Under the pieces are notes generated by a model that saw only the letters and a list, made by a program, of their open reading frames with translations, did not search any database and had not been told where the DNA came from. Positions 5,667-6,726 of a stretch of DNA of 6,726 nucleotides are shown in pieces. The translations under genes and the position numbers were made by a program. Position 1 is the stretch's first letter. Each line of letters starts with the position of its first letter. Source of the stretch: Thermoplasmata archaeon (lineage in GTDB: Archaea; Thermoplasmatota; Thermoplasmata; Thermoplasmatales; Thermoplasmataceae). The stretch is taken from the NCBI GenBank assembly GCA_021850835.1, contig JAJZKS010000095.1, forward strand, positions 1 through 6,726. The letters run 5' to 3'.

Positions 5667-5696
5667 GATTTGGGGCCTTGGTGATAATGCACAGGG

Positions 5697-5714
5697 AAAA
5701 TTTAACATTTTTTC
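5697..5714. promoter_or_regulatory. Shared AT-rich promoter core between the prenyl synthase and RNase HII genes
   Basis: The stretch AAAATTTAACATTTTTTC lies in the 63-bp gap between the divergent starts at 5666 and 5730. Its TTTAA core is about 27 bp before the ATG at 5730 on the plus strand, fitting a leaderless start. On the minus strand it is about 36 bp before the ATG at 5666, giving a leader of roughly 10 nt. One AT core could therefore serve both directions. Confidence 0.35.
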
Positions 5715-5729
5715 ACGCCTACCAGTTTC

Positions 5730-6383
5730 ATGACAACAGACCATGGGAAGTTGATGACCTGTGGAGTCGACGAGGCCGGAAGAGGGCCTGTTATCGGCCC
5801 AATGGTGGTCTCTATTGTATGCGGGAACCCTGACGAACTTAGAAGTATCGGGGCAAGGGATTCAAAGGCACTCTCCCCGCAATCCAGGGAGAAACTGTAC
5901 GAGAAGATCATTGATATTTCCGGGTTCCACTCCATCAGGATTATCACGGCCTCTGAACTTAATTCATTAATGGACAGGATCAACCTTAACCGCATTGAGG
6001 AGGAAGCTTATTCTGGCTTGATAGCCAAATCTCCAATGGACTGCGATTACTATGTGGACTCATTCGATGTTGACGAGAACAGGCTTTCAAAACTCCTAAG
6101 TGAAAATACGGGAAAGAGGGTTGTTTGCAGGCATAAGGCAGATGCACTGTTCCCCGCGGTATCTGCTGCATCAATCCTGTCAAAGGTTACAAGAGACAGG
6201 GAGATCGAGAAGCTGCATCACGCTTACGGAGACCTTGGCTCAGGTTACCCGGCTGATCCGGTTACAAGGGAATTTATCCTAAGCTCCCTCAGGCAGGGTA
6301 AGGATATATCCGGCATTATCAGGACTCACTGGAAAACATACAGAGACCTGCTCAGCGAGAGCAGGAAAACCACCCTTTTCTAG
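5730..6383 (+). CDS. rnhB: Ribonuclease HII
   Basis: A 217-residue endonuclease that cuts the RNA strand of RNA/DNA hybrids and single ribonucleotides embedded in DNA, acting in primer removal and ribonucleotide excision repair. The N-terminal GVDEAGRGPVIGP (12-24) carries Asp14 and Glu15. Asp110 (YVDSF) and Asp138 (HKADALFPAVSAASI, 135-149) complete the DEDD metal site. ARDSKALSP (42-50) and the substrate-contacting GSGYPADP (170-177, Tyr173) are typical of archaeal type 2 enzymes. The C-terminus ends TTLF, at best a very weak PCNA-interacting motif. The start is uncertain: archaeal homologues usually begin three to six residues before the G-[IV]-DEAGRGP motif, so Met9 at 5754 fits the family better, whereas the TATA spacing favours 5730. 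It is divergent from the prenyl synthase, and 66 bp separate it from the TPR gene downstream on the same strand. Confidence 0.95.
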   Translation: MTTDHGKLMTCGVDEAGRGPVIGPMVVSIVCGNPDELRSIGARDSKALSPQSREKLYEKIIDISGFHSIRIITASELNSLMDRINLNRIEEEAYSGLIAKSPMDCDYYVDSFDVDENRLSKLLSENTGKRVVCRHKADALFPAVSAASILSKVTRDREIEKLHHAYGDLGSGYPADPVTREFILSSLRQGKDISGIIRTHWKTYRDLLSESRKTTLF

Positions 6384-6420
6384 TCAGTTTCCACATTTTA
6401 GCCGCATCCTGTCGTTAATC

Positions 6421-6429
6421 TTAATATAT
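6421..6429 (+). promoter_or_regulatory. Candidate TATA box for the TPR gene
   Basis: TTAATATAT is centred about 25 bp before the GTG at 6450. This is the expected distance for a leaderless archaeal transcript and supports choosing that GTG as the start. It implies the TPR gene has its own promoter despite the short gap after RNase HII. Confidence 0.4.
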
Positions 6430-6449
6430 CAAACCTGACTTTAGGCATT

Positions 6450-6726
6450 GTGTCCACATTCATACCAACAGGAAAATCAGAGCAGGCAGACGATTATAAC
6501 GAGAGGGGAATTTCGTACTTCAACCTGAAGAAGTATCCAGAGGCCATAAAAGAGTTCACCGAGGCTATCAAGCTCATAGACAACGAACCGGATTTCCATT
6601 TCAACAGGGGTCTCACCTATTATTCAATGAAAATGCTTGAGCAGGCTGTGAAAGACTACCAGAAAAGCATAGACCTCTACCCAAACCATGCAGATTACTA
6701 TAATGCCATTGGGGCTGCATACGATG
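6450..6726 (+). CDS. TPR-repeat protein, N-terminal part (cut by window end)
   Basis: Ninety-two codons are visible from a GTG at 6450, and the frame runs off the window. After a polar leader of about 12 residues come tetratricopeptide repeats, helix-turn-helix units that bind partner proteins. Repeat 1 is about 13-46 (YNERGISYFNLKKYPEAIKEF, with Gly20, Ala32, Phe36 and Ala39 at signature positions). Repeat 2 is about 47-80 (NRGLTYYS.., Gly54, Ala66, Tyr70, Pro78). A third begins at 81 (YYNAIGAAYD). No signal peptide or membrane segment is seen in this part, so it is probably cytoplasmic. The start is inferred: an in-frame TAG lies at 6399-6401, no ATG precedes the first repeat in frame, and a TATA-like box sits about 25 bp upstream of the GTG. 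The partner and function cannot be told, since further repeats or domains may follow. Confidence 0.83.
   Translation, partial: MSTFIPTGKSEQADDYNERGISYFNLKKYPEAIKEFTEAIKLIDNEPDFHFNRGLTYYSMKMLEQAVKDYQKSIDLYPNHADYYNAIGAAYD

Noticed and set aside
5667..5744. Extended N-terminus of the prenyl synthase from the ATG at 5744
   Set aside because: It would overlap the RNase HII start and remove its promoter, and the extra residues have no family features.

Overview
The window looks like chromosomal DNA of an archaeon, most likely a Thermoplasmatales-type acidophile. This is an inference. It rests on the archaeal form of each protein (XerA-type recombinase, short-chain polyprenyl synthase without a FARM insertion, RNase HII starting almost directly at its active site), on AGG/ATA-rich codon use, and on AT-rich TATA-like boxes about 25 bp before start codons with no clear Shine-Dalgarno sequences. 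Gene density is high and no mobile element, CRISPR array, tRNA or rRNA was seen.

Layout. 1-1147 (-): 5' part of an acyl-CoA mutase large subunit of the methylmalonyl-CoA mutase family, running off the window. Its two substrate-selecting residues are Phe and Gln, the isobutyryl-CoA mutase pair. 1288-1812 (-): a small, all-helical ferritin/rubrerythrin-like protein whose metal ligands look mostly lost. 1813-2045: the longest non-coding gap, AT-rich, with a 7-bp inverted repeat and a possible 41-codon Cys-containing ORF. 2046-2690 (+): ribulose-phosphate 3-epimerase. 2685-3665 (-): a quinone-oxidoreductase-like MDR dehydrogenase with an added zinc-lobe loop. 3748-4611 (+): XerA tyrosine recombinase. 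4608-5666 (-): geranylgeranyl/farnesyl diphosphate synthase. 5730-6383 (+): RNase HII. 6450-6726 (+): N-terminal part of a TPR protein, cut by the window end.

From the epimerase to RNase HII the genes alternate strand. They form two convergent pairs with overlapping 3' ends (6 bp and 4 bp) and two divergent pairs with short intergenic promoter regions (82 and 63 bp). No multi-gene operon is evident. The functions are mostly housekeeping: acyl-CoA metabolism, pentose phosphates, isoprenoid lipid synthesis, chromosome dimer resolution, and removal of RNA from DNA. I see no convincing new multi-gene system. The most interesting points are the mutase specificity residues, the degenerate ferritin-like protein, the hybrid zinc-lobe dehydrogenase, and the apparent break in mutase similarity at the left edge.
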